Positions 31,145 to 53,900 of a stretch of DNA of 64,000 nt are shown one piece after another (positions within the stretch are counted from its first letter, which is position 1; each line of letters opens with the position of its first letter). The stretch covers positions 682,001-746,000 of the forward strand of contig MCFH01000005.1 in NCBI GenBank assembly GCA_002104945.1. Direction: 5' to 3'. The stretch comes from Piromyces finnis. Its lineage: Eukaryota > Neocallimastigomycota > Neocallimastigomycetes > Neocallimastigales > Neocallimastigaceae. A program made the position numbers and the translations under genes. The notes under the pieces are model-generated. The model saw nothing but the letters and a program-made list of their open reading frames with translations, was not told where the DNA came from and did no database searches.

Positions 31145-31657
31145 TAATAGTTATAAATTTATGTTTTATAATTTTGTCAACTTATTTAATATAATTTATA
31201 ATAAAAAACTATTGTTTCATTCTATTCAAACTACATGTATTTATACATTTGAATTGTGGCTTAAATTTCTAATTCAATACAGTACATATAAATACATTCT
31301 AATATATTTTAGCTATATTGTACATATTAATACATGTTTCATACCTTTCACATATTCTAACAAAAATCAAAAATAATTGTGAAATTCATTGACAAATATT
31401 TTATTTTAATATACCATTTATTGTGACACGTGTCTATTTATAAGATATTAAATTTTATTATAATTTTATTAATTAGTAAAATGTATTTAACATAATGTAA
31501 TATATTGATAATGTATGTAATATAGAATAAGCCATAGATTTTAGTATAAATTTAAATTAAAAATTCATTTTTATTACATTTAATTATATTAAATAGGCAT
31601 TATCGAATAATGAAAAATATTATTCTTTTATAATCTTTACTATATTGTTATTTATCA
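30759..31657. other. Intergenic, AT-rich, with (AAT)n array
   Basis: 3' flank of the PAK gene. An (AAT)n array covers about 31076-31144 and creates a poly-Ile ORF. No gene recognised. Confidence 0.55.
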
Positions 31658-32700
31658 ATGCATAAAATTATGATACTAATTGAATTATTTCTTATTGAGA
31701 ATTTAAAACTCAATCAGATTAATATTCCTGATACTTATGATTCTGAAACAAATATTATAGCCATATTTAAAGCAGACTGGAAACTCAAAGTTTAAATATT
31801 AAAGAGCAATTAGAAAGTGGAATTATTTAGATATAAGACTTTCATTAGATGATGAACTTGATAATAGGTTATAAATTATCTATACCAGATATGGGTAAAT
31901 GTTATGAATATAGTAATCACGGTACTAGATTTAATGATGTAGAAAAATGTTATCTAATAATATCCTCTATTAAAAAAGATAATGTTAAAATGTTAGATTA
32001 TCGTGTATAAGATAATTATAATTTAGAAAAAGATGATAAATTGGAATATAATATATGATATATTATCAAATAAAGTTAATTCTCGATCTAATAATTATGG
32101 TACTGCAGTTATTACAGATAACAATAAATTTTATAATAAAGTAAATATTAATATGTTTACTATTAATTTTTTGAATATAGAGCAAGAGTATCTGATAATT
32201 TAGGATTTTCTCAAGCGATGGATACAGTATTTGATTCATCTATAAAGGATTCTTCATATTATATAAATATTAATTAAGTTGATTTTGATGAAAATATTAT
32301 TTATAATCATTGGATTATTATGGATTTTCCATCTACGTCTGTTATACGTAAAGTCTATTCAAGTAACAATTTATCAAATAAAGATATTACTGTAAAAGGA
32401 ATAAGTTATTATTTATATGCTACTTTCGATATCTTAAAAAAAGGTATTTTTTGGTAAAAGAGATAGTTATATACGAATTAGATAAATTTTTTGAAGAATC
32501 TCCTCTATTTGAGGAAGAGAGAAAAAAAGAACAAGAAGAATTGAAACTATTAGAAAAAAAGATACATAATGATAATATATTGGATAAATAACTTTGTTGT
32601 AAAAGATACTTTAATAATATTGTCGATATGAGACCTATATAAATTCGTCGTACAGATGAAGAAGCTACAAGCTACCAGCTACATTAGTATATTATTGTTT
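31658..32700 (+). pseudogene. Decayed coding sequence, family not recognised
   Basis: Higher complexity than its surroundings, with protein-like segments in several frames and many stops. Examples: a 45-codon ORF from 31658 containing NIIAIFKADWKLKV, then KLSIPDMGKCYEYSNHGTRF (about 31876), SDNLGFSQAMDTVFDSSIKD (about 32190), IYNHWIIMDFPSTSVIRKVY (about 32300), GISYYLYATFDILKK (about 32398) and an acidic coil FEESPLFEEERKKEQEELK (about 32490). No catalytic motif was identified. Length suggests an ancestral product of roughly 300 aa or more. Could be a relic host gene or a mobile-element protein. Confidence 0.5.
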
Positions 32701-33900
32701 TTGTTTAAATTGCAATAGAATGATTTAGATATAATATAACACATATTCAGTATATATATATTCGGTATATGTATATACATATTTGATATATAATAATTAT
32801 TGTATAATATGTTCATATACATATCATAATATAATTAATATAATATTATTAATTATATTTATAAACTTATACTATTAATATTAATAATATTAAAAGTATA
32901 ATATGTTAATTATATATTTAATTGTATATATTTTAAATTAATTATTAATTAATAATATTTTTTTTAAAAAAAATAAAACTTAATAATTTATATAGTAATA
33001 TTTGGTAAATTATTACATAATTCAACTAAGACATTATAAAGATTATAAAAAAATAAGTTAAAATATTACTGAGTGATATTACTAATTCAGAACAACAGCA
33101 ATTAGCTATTACAAATAGTGTTCATCCTCATTTGGATTATTACAAGAAAGTCTTAACTTCATGCTATGCTGATAGTAATGTATAAAGGTTTTTATACCTT
33201 TTCAAAGAAATTGTATATTTCTGGATTCTGTTAAAGAATGAATAAATAAATATAATTTATAATTTAATTAAAATAAATGTTGTTGTTGTTGTTGTTGTTG
33301 TTGTTTTTCATTATCAACTTCAATAATAAAGTATCAACGACAACAATAGGTATATAATTATATAGGAATAAATACTGTTTTGAATATTTAACCCTTTATA
33401 ATTTTTATCTATTGCTTCAAAAAAAATTGAAATATAATTTAAATATATATATGTTGTTGTTGTTTTTTTAAAAAAATAATCATTAGTAAGTAAATAAAAA
33501 TAGAAAAATATTATTAATATTTATGTATAATTATAATTGTTTTTAATATAGAAATCTTTATTATTATATATAAAAAAAAAAAAGGAAAATAATAAAAAAT
33601 AAAAATGTAGAAATATAAATATAAGTTTTCTTTATAAATTAATATACATTATATAATGATGTCTTTCGAAGTTTGTTTAATTTTGAATTTTTATTTCTTT
33701 ATTAACTTAATATATCACATCTAGATTTTACAAAAAAAAAAAGTTTACATTATTAAAAATTTTGGAAAAAAAAATTTCAAAAAAAAAAAAAATAAATTAA
33801 AATTAAAATGTATATATTTTGTGTTTAGGAATAATGGATTATTTATAATATTAAACAAAAAATTTATTATTTAATAACTTTTGTTTAATAAAAGGAAAAT
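32701..33900. other. Intergenic with a small coding relic
   Basis: At about 33089-33184 the plus strand reads a short segment containing ITNSVHPHLDYYKKVL and SCYADSNV before a stop, which looks like a relic exon. A (GTT)n run lies at about 33279-33303. The remainder is AT-rich and includes the 3' flank of the DOCK gene. Confidence 0.45.
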
Positions 33901-41592
<7,692 letters not shown>

Positions 41593-44500
41593 TCTATATT
41601 ACTTTTACTTGTTTATATGTATTATATTTATTAATAGGATATAAATGATAATCAAACTATCTTTTTATATTTGGTATATAATAAATATTATTATATATTT
41701 ATTTTTATGCTAATTATTTGTTTGTACGTTATGATATTTGATTATTTATGTTTATATATGTGAAATAAATACAAATTTAATATATGAACATTGATAAAGT
41801 ATTGTCAAAACTATATGATATAACTATCTTTATTATTTGATAATAATTATAAAATTATCAGTATAAATAAATAAAATATAATACAAAAATTTATGAAATA
41901 TATATATATATATATATATATAAAAGAAGAAGAAGAAGAAAAAAAAAAAAAAAGGCTTAATTCTAAATGTTAGAAATTAATGAAGTCTTTTGAACTAAAT
42001 CCTTTTATTTATTTATGGTTTTTGTAAATATTTGAAAAATCTAAATTTGATGAATGCGATAAGGATGAAATTATGAATTTTAATTAATTTGAATTTTACT
42101 TTAAAGTAACATTCTTTACCTATAATGATAAATGTTTTTGAAAAACAGAGAAAGGTGAGAATGAAATTGAGTGAAGAATTAAGGAAATATATAAAAATAA
42201 ATTAAATATTTTGTATTAATATTTAATATAAATATATCACTTTAAAATTTACATTATTTAATTTTTTAATATTATAACTTTACATTTATATTAATAAATA
42301 TTTTAATATTAATTATGATATAAAGAAAAAAAATAATAATAATATAAAGATATAGAAACTTAAATTATAAATATATTAAAATGTCTTCTTACTTTGTCTT
42401 TATTTTGAATTATTGTTTTTACTTCTTTATATTTTCTCCTTTAAGATTCTATTCCTTTATTATTTTTATTTGGTTTGTTGTTGGTTAATATGCTTTTTTT
42501 TCTTCCTGTTTTATTTTTTTTTCTACTAATAATAATTACATAACATATTATTTCCGTTTTTATAAATTGACTTTAATAGAATAATAATTATCTTTCTTGT
42601 ATCTTTATTATCTTATTTCAATTTTCAAATATTTTACAAAAAAAAAAAAAAAAAAAAACTTTTTAATTATTATACACACAAATTTCCAAATATAATTTCT
42701 TGGTATTTATATACACTTCTTTTGATAAAAAGAGTGTAACAAAATGAAAAATTATATAAATGAATATCTGTCTTTAAATTATAGATTATGATATTGAAAT
42801 ATTGTTAATTATATATATGTAGTTTTTTAAGTATTTTTATTTATTGATATTAGTAGTAGCAGTAATATTTTTATTTTAATTAAGTTTTTTTTTTTTTTTT
42901 TTATTTTCTTTACATATATTAATTGTATATTAATTCTTATTGTTTTATTTAATACAAAATAATTGTTAAATTATATAGCTTATTTAAAAGAAAGTTTTAT
43001 ATGTATATGTATATGTAATGTGAATTGAATATTTTTGATAATGTGTTATTTATGAAAATTTATATTAAAAGGTAGATATGAATTATACAATATTATATTT
43101 AAAAATAAAAAATAAATAACTTTTATATATAACCATATAAATTTAACGAACTATAAAGAATCAATATATAAAATGTTATATTAAAAAAAAAAAAAAAAAA
43201 AAAATAGTACAAATATCGAAGAAATAAGGTATTTAAATGATATAAAAAAACAATTTAAAAGAAAAAATATTAATATTTAATAAATAGTATTAGAATAAGG
43301 GGAAAAATATATATATTAAAAAGGTATAATATAAATAAATAATAAAAAAATACATTTAAAAAAAATATATATATATTAAAAAAAGTTTATTAAATATTAA
43401 AAAAATTAAAAGTTTTATTATACATTACAGTATATAAAATTTAAAAATAGAAACATACATAAAAAAATAATTAACTAGATTTTAGATAAATTAGGCAACT
43501 CAATAATTAAAAAATATATAAATATTAAAAAGAAAAAAAAATATAAAGAGAACTATAGCACATTAACATATTAACAATATTAGTGATAATAAAATAATTA
43601 TTAATACTAGATAATATAATAGTTGGTTTTATTTAAATAAGGAAGTAATAAATTTATTTCTATTTTATATATTTTATTATTGAAAATTTTTTTTATTTTT
43701 AATTATAAAACTATTAAAAAAAAAAAGTATCCATGTTATTTTTATCTTAAACATTAAATATATACACCATATATACCTAACACTAAATAAAATAAATACT
43801 TTTATAAATAATACTAAAAAAATAAAAATACTATTTCGAAACTATTAAAATTTAAAGTTTTTAAATATTAATAGAAAATATACCATAATTTATTATCAAA
43901 TTTAAATAATTAAATATTTTAATACTAAAAAAATACTTAAATAAAAATATTAGTCTTTATTTCTAATTAAAAAAAATAAAACTATAAAACCTAGACATTA
44001 TAAAAAAATATCAGTAAATAAATTTATTATACCTAATGAAAAACAATTGAAACTAGCTAATATATAAATCTTCCACTATTTTTAATTTTTGTTGGTTTAC
44101 ATTAATAAAAGAATATTGATAAATAAATTAAAATATAAAAGTTATTTAAAAAAAAAAAAAAAATATTAGTTATATAATAAAGAAAATTAAATTTTTAAAA
44201 AAAGAATTTTAATATTTTAGTATTTAATAACAAAAATATTAAATGAATTATTTTTTTATATAGAAATCCTTTTAAAATAATAAATTTATATAAGATAATA
44301 TTATAACTTTATGTATTACTATTATTAACTATTATCATTATAAACAGCATTACCAGGAAATATTGATATAATTAGCATTATTTTAACTTGATTTTTTTTT
44401 TGCAATAAAATTTTGTGTAACAACAAATTATTTTTTGTATTAGTATTAGGAGATTTTATTATGTGTAAAATATATAAATATTTTTATATTTTTTATACTA

Positions 44501-47500
44501 TAATTTTTAATTTGAATCTTTTTTGAAATAATTAAATAAAATGAAAGAAATAATTTACAGTGTTTAGATAAATATATTTAACCAAAAGAGGCTACACTAA
44601 AGACATCAGTATTTTAGTATAATAGATAATAGAATTAATTTTCTTTTGTTTAATAATATTATATGCTTTTATAAAATATAAAATAATATGAATATATATA
44701 TATATTTATACATTTATATAGTTTGTTTATCTAATATTTTATAGGGAATAACAAATAAAATATAATATTTTAAAGTATGTTTATTACTTTTAATAAGTCA
44801 ACTATAAATAATAATAAGTAATTCATTACGAAACTTAATATTTCAGTATTAATTTAGAATATTACTATAATAAAACAAATCGTTGAAATTTAAAATTATA
44901 CATGTTACCGTACTTTACATAAATATCATTACATAGTAAATATTTTATTTAATAATAAAAAAAATATAAATACTATATATAATATTGAAGGGTTTTCATT
45001 GACGTCTATTTCTTTAATTTCTAGTTCTAAGATAAATACTTAAGTGTTAATATTTATCAATATAATAAACTTTATAATCTATATAATGAATTTATTTTGC
45101 TTTTTATCTATTTTATTGTTTCTACATCAATTAAAATTAAAATATATATATGAATATAACAAAGAATAAGGTATTTTTATTATATTAGAAGAAAAACCAA
45201 TAATATCAAAAAGTTATTAAATATTACATACATTTATAAAAAATCTTAATTTTTATTTTACTAATATAAATGTTGAATTATATTAAATAACTTTCATATA
45301 TACATTACTAAATTTGATTAAAAAAAATATATATCAAATATAATAATAAATTTACAAATAGGAAAAAAAAAAGAAAAAAAAAAAAAAAAAAAAAAGAACA
45401 GTATTTATTATTTTATAAAAGATATTATATATATGAACAGGCAGCTTAAACATTAAATAAATATTATGGTGATTTTATGTAAATATAAAACGCAATACGA
45501 ATTAAAAAAAAATATATCTAAAAATTTAAAAAAAAAAAAAATACCAAAATACCATTATAATTGATACATTTATATCATATTTATTAATTATAATGTATAA
45601 TAATGACATTTATATATATATTTTTTTTTTATTAATTATGACATAAATTCATAATTTTAAAATGATATATCATTACATAAAATTTTAGTCAAAAAGCATA
45701 TTTTCTGAATAATGCTCGCTTTTCAATAATATTCTCCACCGAAAGCATTATACATTTTGCAAAGCATTAATACAAATTGTGATATTCCTTATTTTTTAAT
45801 TCAGTTATTTATTTAATTAAAGAATATTTCAACTTGTTTATTTACAAATTATTTCATTTATATTTATTCTTTTAATTATATAAATAAATAATAAATATCA
45901 TTCAGTTAAAATTTTTGATCTAATTTAACCAATAAAAATAGGCTTACTCTCAATTTTTTTTTTGGGAAAGTTATGTGTATTAAATAATAAAATATTTATC
46001 AATATACCATATATAATTTAATAATTAATATGAAAAGTTATAATACATTATTTAAATTAATAATTATATTACTTGATATACTAAATAATTTGTTTCATTT
46101 ATAATACTAAAAAACCTCTTTTTATATATATATTTATATTAGTATATATTGATAAATAAACATAAAAAATAATATATGTTTGATTCATTGCATATATTAA
46201 AAAATAAAACACACAAAATTTAACATATATGGAAATAATTAATTTAAAAAAAATGATATACAGAAAAAAAAGAAAAATAGTTTTAGTTTATATACATATA
46301 ATTTAATTATAATAAATAAATTATAATTTAAAGTAAATAATTGTTTTCAATTCCATTATCTTTTTCTTGCAATTATAATAAAAATGTTCATACTCATAAT
46401 AATAAAGAAATAATTGTACTCATTATTCTAAATATATATACAAATTAAATGTTTTCTATTAAATATAATAAAAAATAAATATTTTTAAAAACTATTAATT
46501 TCATATGTGGTTAGGTTTCGTGTTTAAGGATTAGAATACTTATTAATATTCAACCATAAAAATATTTTTGGTTTTATTTTAATATAAAAAAATTACATAG
46601 CAAAAAAAGAAAATAAATAATATAATATAATGAAAATATATAGTTTTTCATTATATCATATTATTTATTATTAATATTTTTATGTCTTATTTTTATTTAT
46701 TATTGTATATTAAAGTAATTTTATAAAAAGTATATTCAAAAAAGCATAAATAAAATTTTATAATATATTTTTTTTAAACAAAATAAAAAACATTAGAATT
46801 AATAAACAAATATAAAAAAAAAGACAGTTTATCATAATGGCTTTCAATTTTTTTTATATCGAAAATACTCATTTATTTCATTATGATGTAATGTTAAATT
46901 TTTTTTAAAGAAAAATAACATAAAAAACTTATACAAAACACTGTAATAATACTAATACTAATATTAATAAAATAGTTTATTTTTTATTAATTTTTTTTCC
47001 TATATAAAAAAAAAGATTATTTTAAACACTTATTGAATATAAAGGTATTAATTTAGCAAATATAATTATATAATTATTTATTTTGCCTAGAAATTATTTT
47101 TTTTAATAAAAGTTTTTTTTTATATAAATTAAAATATTATTATTGGTGTTTTATATGTATTGATTCAATTTAGCCAACAAATTCTATTTTAAGTAGCCGT
47201 TTCAATAATCAATATATCAAATTATATTACAACATTCAATTAATATTATTGGTGGTCATTTATTTGGTGATTTAAAAAAGCATTAAAAAAAAATGTTGGA
47301 AAGAAAATCATTGTAGTTTATTTTTATTAAACATTCATTTTTCTTTATATATTTATATATTCATTCTTTACACTAAAAATTAGAATACTTAATTATTAAA
47401 GTTTTTTTTTATTTCTTCTATAGTTTTGAAAAATTGAGTACAAATAAAAATAAACAACCTTCTATAGTAATGTTAATAACTACAAAAAAATAATTAGGTT

Positions 47501-50500
47501 ATATTAAAAATTAAAATTTTTAATTTTAAGAATAATGTAATATATTTTATAATAAAATTACTTAACAATTAATAAAAAAGGCAGTTAAAATTTTTATTTT
47601 ACTATAAAAATATAAAAAATTCTTTATAAAGAAATAAATGTCATAATATTTTTATAAAGGAAACCTAAGCAAAAAGTATTTTTTCTTTTTTTAGTTGTAA
47701 ATAAATATGTTTAATATTTTAAAAATGCTATAATAGATTTCTTTTTTTTTTTTTTAAAATAAATTTTACTAAATGAATATTTTCCCCAAAAATTTTTTAT
47801 TAATGAAATTTATTTAATGATACCTATATGAAGAAAATGATATAAAAAGTAGTGAATGAATGAATATATAAATAAATATATATATAAATGAATAAATGAA
47901 TAAATAAATAAATAAATAAATAAATAAAAGTCATTAGACATATATCAAATGGTAAACTTAAAAACTTGGTACTCATTAAAAATTTAAATCACATCCAATA
48001 TTTTTTATTATTGTATATTATTGTATAAAACAAGAAAAAACACATTAAAAAGCGATAAATGCTATTAAGAAATAACATTAAACTTATTAAATGAGAATTT
48101 AATTCATATACCTTCTTTATAATGTTTTATAATTAATTTTCTTTTTCCTTTATTAGTTAATATTAGATTTTTTCTATTAGAGTATTTTAGAATTTTAAAT
48201 TTTTTGGTATTTTAAAAATTTTTTTCTTTTTTATTTATATAGATCAACATTTTTAATTTTTTCCAAATTTTTAATTTCCAGTTTTTCCATTTATTACGAA
48301 GATGGGCAGTTAAATTTTTTAAGTTTAAAAGGTTAGATTTTAATAATATATATAATCATTGATAATTTTCCCCATAAAATAAATTAAATTTCATAGATTA
48401 TATAATTTTTCATTTTAAATATTAGCTAACTTTAATATACCTTTATTATTTACATTATTTTGATAATACTGATACTATACTGTTATATTTTAAAACCTTT
48501 TTTCTTTTATTTAGAAGAGTTTACCTTTTCATTTTTTATTGTAAAGTTTATTATATTGATAAGTAGGTTACAATTTATTGTAATATATTGATAATATATA
48601 AAAATAAAAATCATCTTTTTGTACTAAAGAGTGAATCAAAAGTAGTAATGTAATTATTTTCTAATAACTTTAATAAAACATCTACAATATATTTTGAGCG
48701 AATATATTACACTATATTGAATATTATATGTTTTTTTTAATTTCATTAATTATCCCCAATATATTTTATAAATTATAGATTATAATAAATTGATACATTA
48801 TACCATTAATTATTTAGTATTATATATATAGTATTTAATAAGAATTTAAATTGACCCAAAATAATTATTTAATAATAAATTTTTTAAAAAATAAAAATTT
48901 CTGATTCTAATATATTAATAAGTTAATATTTTCATATATTCCAATATACTATCACAATATATTAATATATTATTTTCAGGTATGATAATTAAATTTAAGT
49001 TCAGTTTTGATAGATTTGAGTTTTTATATTTTAATTTAATTAAATAACATATATTAGAATATATTTATAATATAAAGTAATATAATTTTGTCTAATTACT
49101 TCAATCTTTTTTTTCGTTTTTTTATTTTAAATTAATTTCATCCATAATAAAAATATAAATAAATAGATAATTAAATAAATTTAATTAATTAATATTTAAA
49201 TTAAATGAATGATATTATAAATTCTAGATGGATTAACTAATTTAATTTTGTTACAATGATTAACAGTAGAATTTTGTTGATAATACTAAAATCATACTAT
49301 TACCATAAACATTTTAATACTAATAAAGATTTTAATGTCGTGATAAACATATTATTGTTTAAAGCCTTAATTCTTAATTGATATATATAGAGTCAACTAG
49401 TGTTCATTTTAATATTTATCTAAACTGTCAGTGCTAACTTAAATAAAATGACTATGACTTCTTCGATAATGTATAAACATTGATTCATTTTGTACTTTTT
49501 TTTATTTAATATTTATATATTTATATATAACTAAATAATAAATAATAAATGAATAAATAAATAAAATAATTAATCTCGTAAAAGAAAAATTTATATTAGT
49601 ATATTATATTATATAATATTTTTTTATTGAATTGAATTATATTATTTGTACTATGTTGTAATGAAATTTAATATATTCCTTTGAAAATAATAAAAGTAAT
49701 AAAAATATTTTTTTATTTTCTTTTTTTTTTTTTTACTTTACTTATTTTTTCATTTATTAAATCAATCAAAAAAGTGACTATAAATTTAATATCTATTGAA
49801 AATAGATTTAAATTTTAACAGTAACGTTTTGTATAAAAGAAAAAAAAAAAAAAACTACTTTTATATTATTATAATAATACTCAAAACTTTTTCATTTTTG
49901 TTAATAAACAAAAAAAAAAAATAAATAATACTTTATAATATTATTTATTTACATATCATTTTTAATCTACTTTTTTGATATATACTTTAATAAATATTTA
50001 TATAGTTTATCTTTTAATTCTTTGTAATTTGTATTCACTTTTTAATTTTACAAGGATAACCCCATTAAAGGATAAATATTAAATTTTAACTAAAAGAAAA
50101 AAAAAAATAAATGGTAAAAATGTTGTTTAATATAAATATATTATTTTTGAACAAATGAAATTTTAATACTTTTACTATTTTTTATTATTTTTCTTTATTA
50201 TTTCCTTATTATAATTTGTCTTTTATACTATTTTTAGTTATTTTTGAATAATAATAGTAAGGAGATAATAATTTTTTCGAAAAGAAAAATAAGAAAAATA
50301 TTGAAATATTAAAAGTAGAAAACGTTAATTACTTTATATATATTAAATATTTAATATATGGAATAAGAAAAATATATATTAATATAAAAATTCTTTATTC
50401 TTTTTTATTACTTATAATAAGAAATTTAATAGATTATAAAGCTTTAAGTATTCTATTTTCAAATATATCACATATTTATTTAATATATTAGACTTATAGA

Positions 50501-50975
50501 TATAACAATTAAAGTAAGAAATACTAAATATTTATGTTTGTTTTGGTATAAATTAATATAGGAATATATAAGTAATTTAATTTCATGTTAATAAACATGA
50601 AAAGAATAATTGTATATAATAAAATATACTATATTTATGTATTTTGAAGGATATAGGAAACATTATCGATAATACAAAATTATAAAAAAGAAAAAATTGA
50701 TATATATTCTTTTTTTAATAAAAATATAAATTTATAATATGTATATTATTTTAAATTATTTATTTTATAAAAAATAGTTTAAAAGTTTGCTAATATAAAT
50801 ATTTATTAGCTTTTTTGTTATATAATATTAATAATATTAAAAATTTATTATATAAATAATTTTATATCATAAATTTTTTAAAATATAATTATATTTCTAT
50901 ATTATTTTTTATTACTATATAAATAATAATAAATTTAATTATTAAATAAAATATTTCATTATTTAATTTTTTTAG
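41593..50975. other. 9.4-kb AT-rich gene desert between divergent DOCK and ACC genes
   Basis: Almost only A/T, with poly-A and poly-T runs, AT dinucleotide runs and an (AAAT)n array near 47900-47928. One small minus-strand relic lies at about 45670-45790 (LCKMYNAFGGEYY, then a stop). Promoters of DOCK (right of 41592) and acetyl-CoA carboxylase (left of 50976) must lie at its ends. No gene, tRNA or transposon recognised. Confidence 0.55.
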
Positions 50976-53900
50976 ATGGGTAAAAAATCTTTAGATTCAA
51001 CAGGTCCAAGTCCAGTTAGAGATTTTATCATTAATTCTAATGGTCATACTTTAATTACTAAAATTCTTATTGGTAAGTATTAATAAAGTTTAAAAAAAGT
51101 AAAAGAAAAGTGGATTATGGAAACAACTAATAATTATATTATATAAATTTTAGCTAACAATGGTATTGCTGCCGTTAAAGAAATTCGTTCTGTTCGTCAA
51201 TGGGCTTATTCTGAATTCGGTGATGAAAGAGCTATCGAATTTGTTGTCATGGCTACTGTTGAAGATTTAAAAGCTAATGCTGAATACATTCGTATGGCTG
51301 ATCAATATGTAGAAGTTCCAGGTGGTAGTAACAATAATAATTATGCTAATGTTGATTTAATTGTTGAAATTGCTGAAAGAACCGGTGTTCATGTAATTAA
51401 TATAGACAAAATTAAACATTTTTAATATATAATGATTATAAATACAATGAAAAATTTTATATTAATGAACACCATTTATTTTTTAATATTAAAATTTTTA
51501 AAAACCATTTAATTTTTATTTCAAACTATTAAGGCTGTAAGTTATAGATATATATAATTAATCCATTGAATAAAATATGTTTAATTGAAAAAAAACTTAT
51601 TTCTAAATATCTATAAAAATTATAAATTTAAATAATTAAATAATATTAGGTTTGGGCTGGTTGGGGTCATGCTTCTGAAAATCCAAAACTTGTTGATGCT
51701 TTAAACAAAGTTAATATTGTTTTCATTGGTCCAACTAGTAATGCTATGAGAACTCTTGGTGACAAGATTTCATCTACTATTGTTGCTCAAACTGCCAATG
51801 TTCCATGCATTGCTTGGTCTGGTGATGGTTTAACTGTTGATGCTAAGGAAGGTGATTTAATTACTTCAATTGATGATGAACTTTACCAAAAGGCTACTGT
51901 TCACAATGCTAAAGAAGGTTTAGAAGTTGCCAAGCGCATTGGTTTCCCAGTTATGATTAAGGCCTCTGAAGGTGGTGGTGGTAAGGGTATTCGTATGGTT
52001 GAAAACCCAGAACACTTTGAATCATGTTTTGTTCAAGTTCAACGTGAAGTTGCTGGATCTCCAATTTTCGTTATGAGAATGGCTGATCGTTCTCGTCACT
52101 TGGAAGTTCAACTTTTAGCTGATCAATACGGTAATGCTATTTCTCTTTTCGGTCGTGATTGTTCTATACAACGTCGTCACCAAAAGATTATTGAAGAAGC
52201 TCCAATTAAGGCTGCTTCCCCAAGTATGATTGAAATTATGGAAAAGGGTGCTGTACGTTTAGCTAAATTAGTCGGTTATCAAAGTGCTGGTACTGTAGAA
52301 TATTTATATGATACTGAAACTAAGAAGGCTTACTTCTTAGAATTAAACCCACGTCTTCAAGTTGAACATCCAACTACTGAAATGGTTTCTGGTGTTAACC
52401 TTCCAGCTGCTCAATTACAAGTTGCTATGGGTATTCCACTTTCATGTATTAAGGATATTAGAATTTTATATGGTTTAAATGCTGGTACTTCTGATATTGA
52501 TTTTGATTTTAAGAATCCAATTTCTTACCAAATTCAAAGAAAACCAAAGCCAAAAGGTCATGTTATTTCTTGTCGTATTACTGCTGAAAACCCAGATGCT
52601 GGTTTTAAGCCAAATAGTGGTAAGGTATCTGAATTAAACTTCCGTTCCAGTAATAATGTTTGGGGTTATTTCTCTATTAGTTCAGCTGGTGGTATTCATG
52701 AATTTGCTGATTCTCAATTTGGTCACATTTTCTCTTATGGTGAAACTCGTGATCAAGCTCGTAAGAATATGATTATGGCTTTAAAGGAAATCTCTATTCG
52801 TGGTGAATTTAGAACTACTATTGAATATTTAGTTAGAATTTTAGAAATGGAAGAATACAAGGCCAATAAGGTTAATACTTCTTGGATGGATGGTTTAATT
52901 GCTCACCACTTTGATGTTGAAAAGCCAGAACAAACCTTATCTGTTGTTTGTGGTGGTGTTTCTAAGGCTTTTATGAAATTCCAAGAAAATATGGAAGAAT
53001 ACACTTCTATTTTAGATAAGGGTCAAATGCCAAATCAACTTTTACTTTCAAATGTTATTCCAATTGAATTTATTAATAGTGGTATCAAATATAAGCTTTC
53101 TGTTTTCCGTAATGGACCAGAAGATTATTCTGTTGTTGTCAACGGTTCTACTGTAAAGGTTGTTTGTCGTAAATTAGCAGATGGTGGTATTTTGATTTTA
53201 GTTGATGAAAAGAGTCATGTCGTCTACTTAAAGGAAGAACCACAAACCACCATCATGACTTTAGATGGTAAGACTGTTCCATTAGAAAAGGAAAATGATC
53301 CAACTAAGATGCGTTCTCCATCTCCAGGTAAGCTTATTCGTTATTTAGTTAATGATGGTGATCATGTTAATGCTGGTGATGAATATGCTGAAATTGAAGT
53401 CATGAAGATGTACATGCCTTTAGCTGCTGCTGAAAGTGGTATTGTCACTTTCACTAAGACCCCTGGTGCTGTCTTAGAAAATGGTGAAATCATTGGTAAT
53501 TTAAAGCTTGATGATCCATCCAAGGTAAAATCTGCTACTCCATTCACTGGTAGCTTAAATCTTGGTCCATCTCAAATTATTGGTGAAAAACCAAATCATC
53601 AATTTAGAGCAATATACCGTGTTATTTCAAATGTATTAGATGGTTACTATTCTCAAGATTCCTTAAATAATGTCGTTCGTCAAATGGTTGATATATTAAG
53701 AAATTATGAATTACCAAAGATGGAATTACATGATGTTTTATCATCCTTGACAGGTCGTATTCCAAGTAAATTAGAAGATTTCCTCCGTGATGTTTTAGAC
53801 CACTGGAATGAAAATGTTGAAGAAAATGTTCAATATATTCAAAAGGAAATTGAAAAGTACAGTAAAGATATGGAAGATGGTGAACGTTCTTTATTCGAAG

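Noticed and set aside
31041-31376. 111-aa plus-strand ORF with a poly-Ile run
   Set aside because: Starts in an (AAT)n array; the rest is AT-rich with no recognisable domain, so coding status is not supported.
41593-50975. Centromere or replication origin in the AT desert
   Set aside because: Extreme A/T is general to the noncoding DNA here, and no satellite or defined origin motif is visible.
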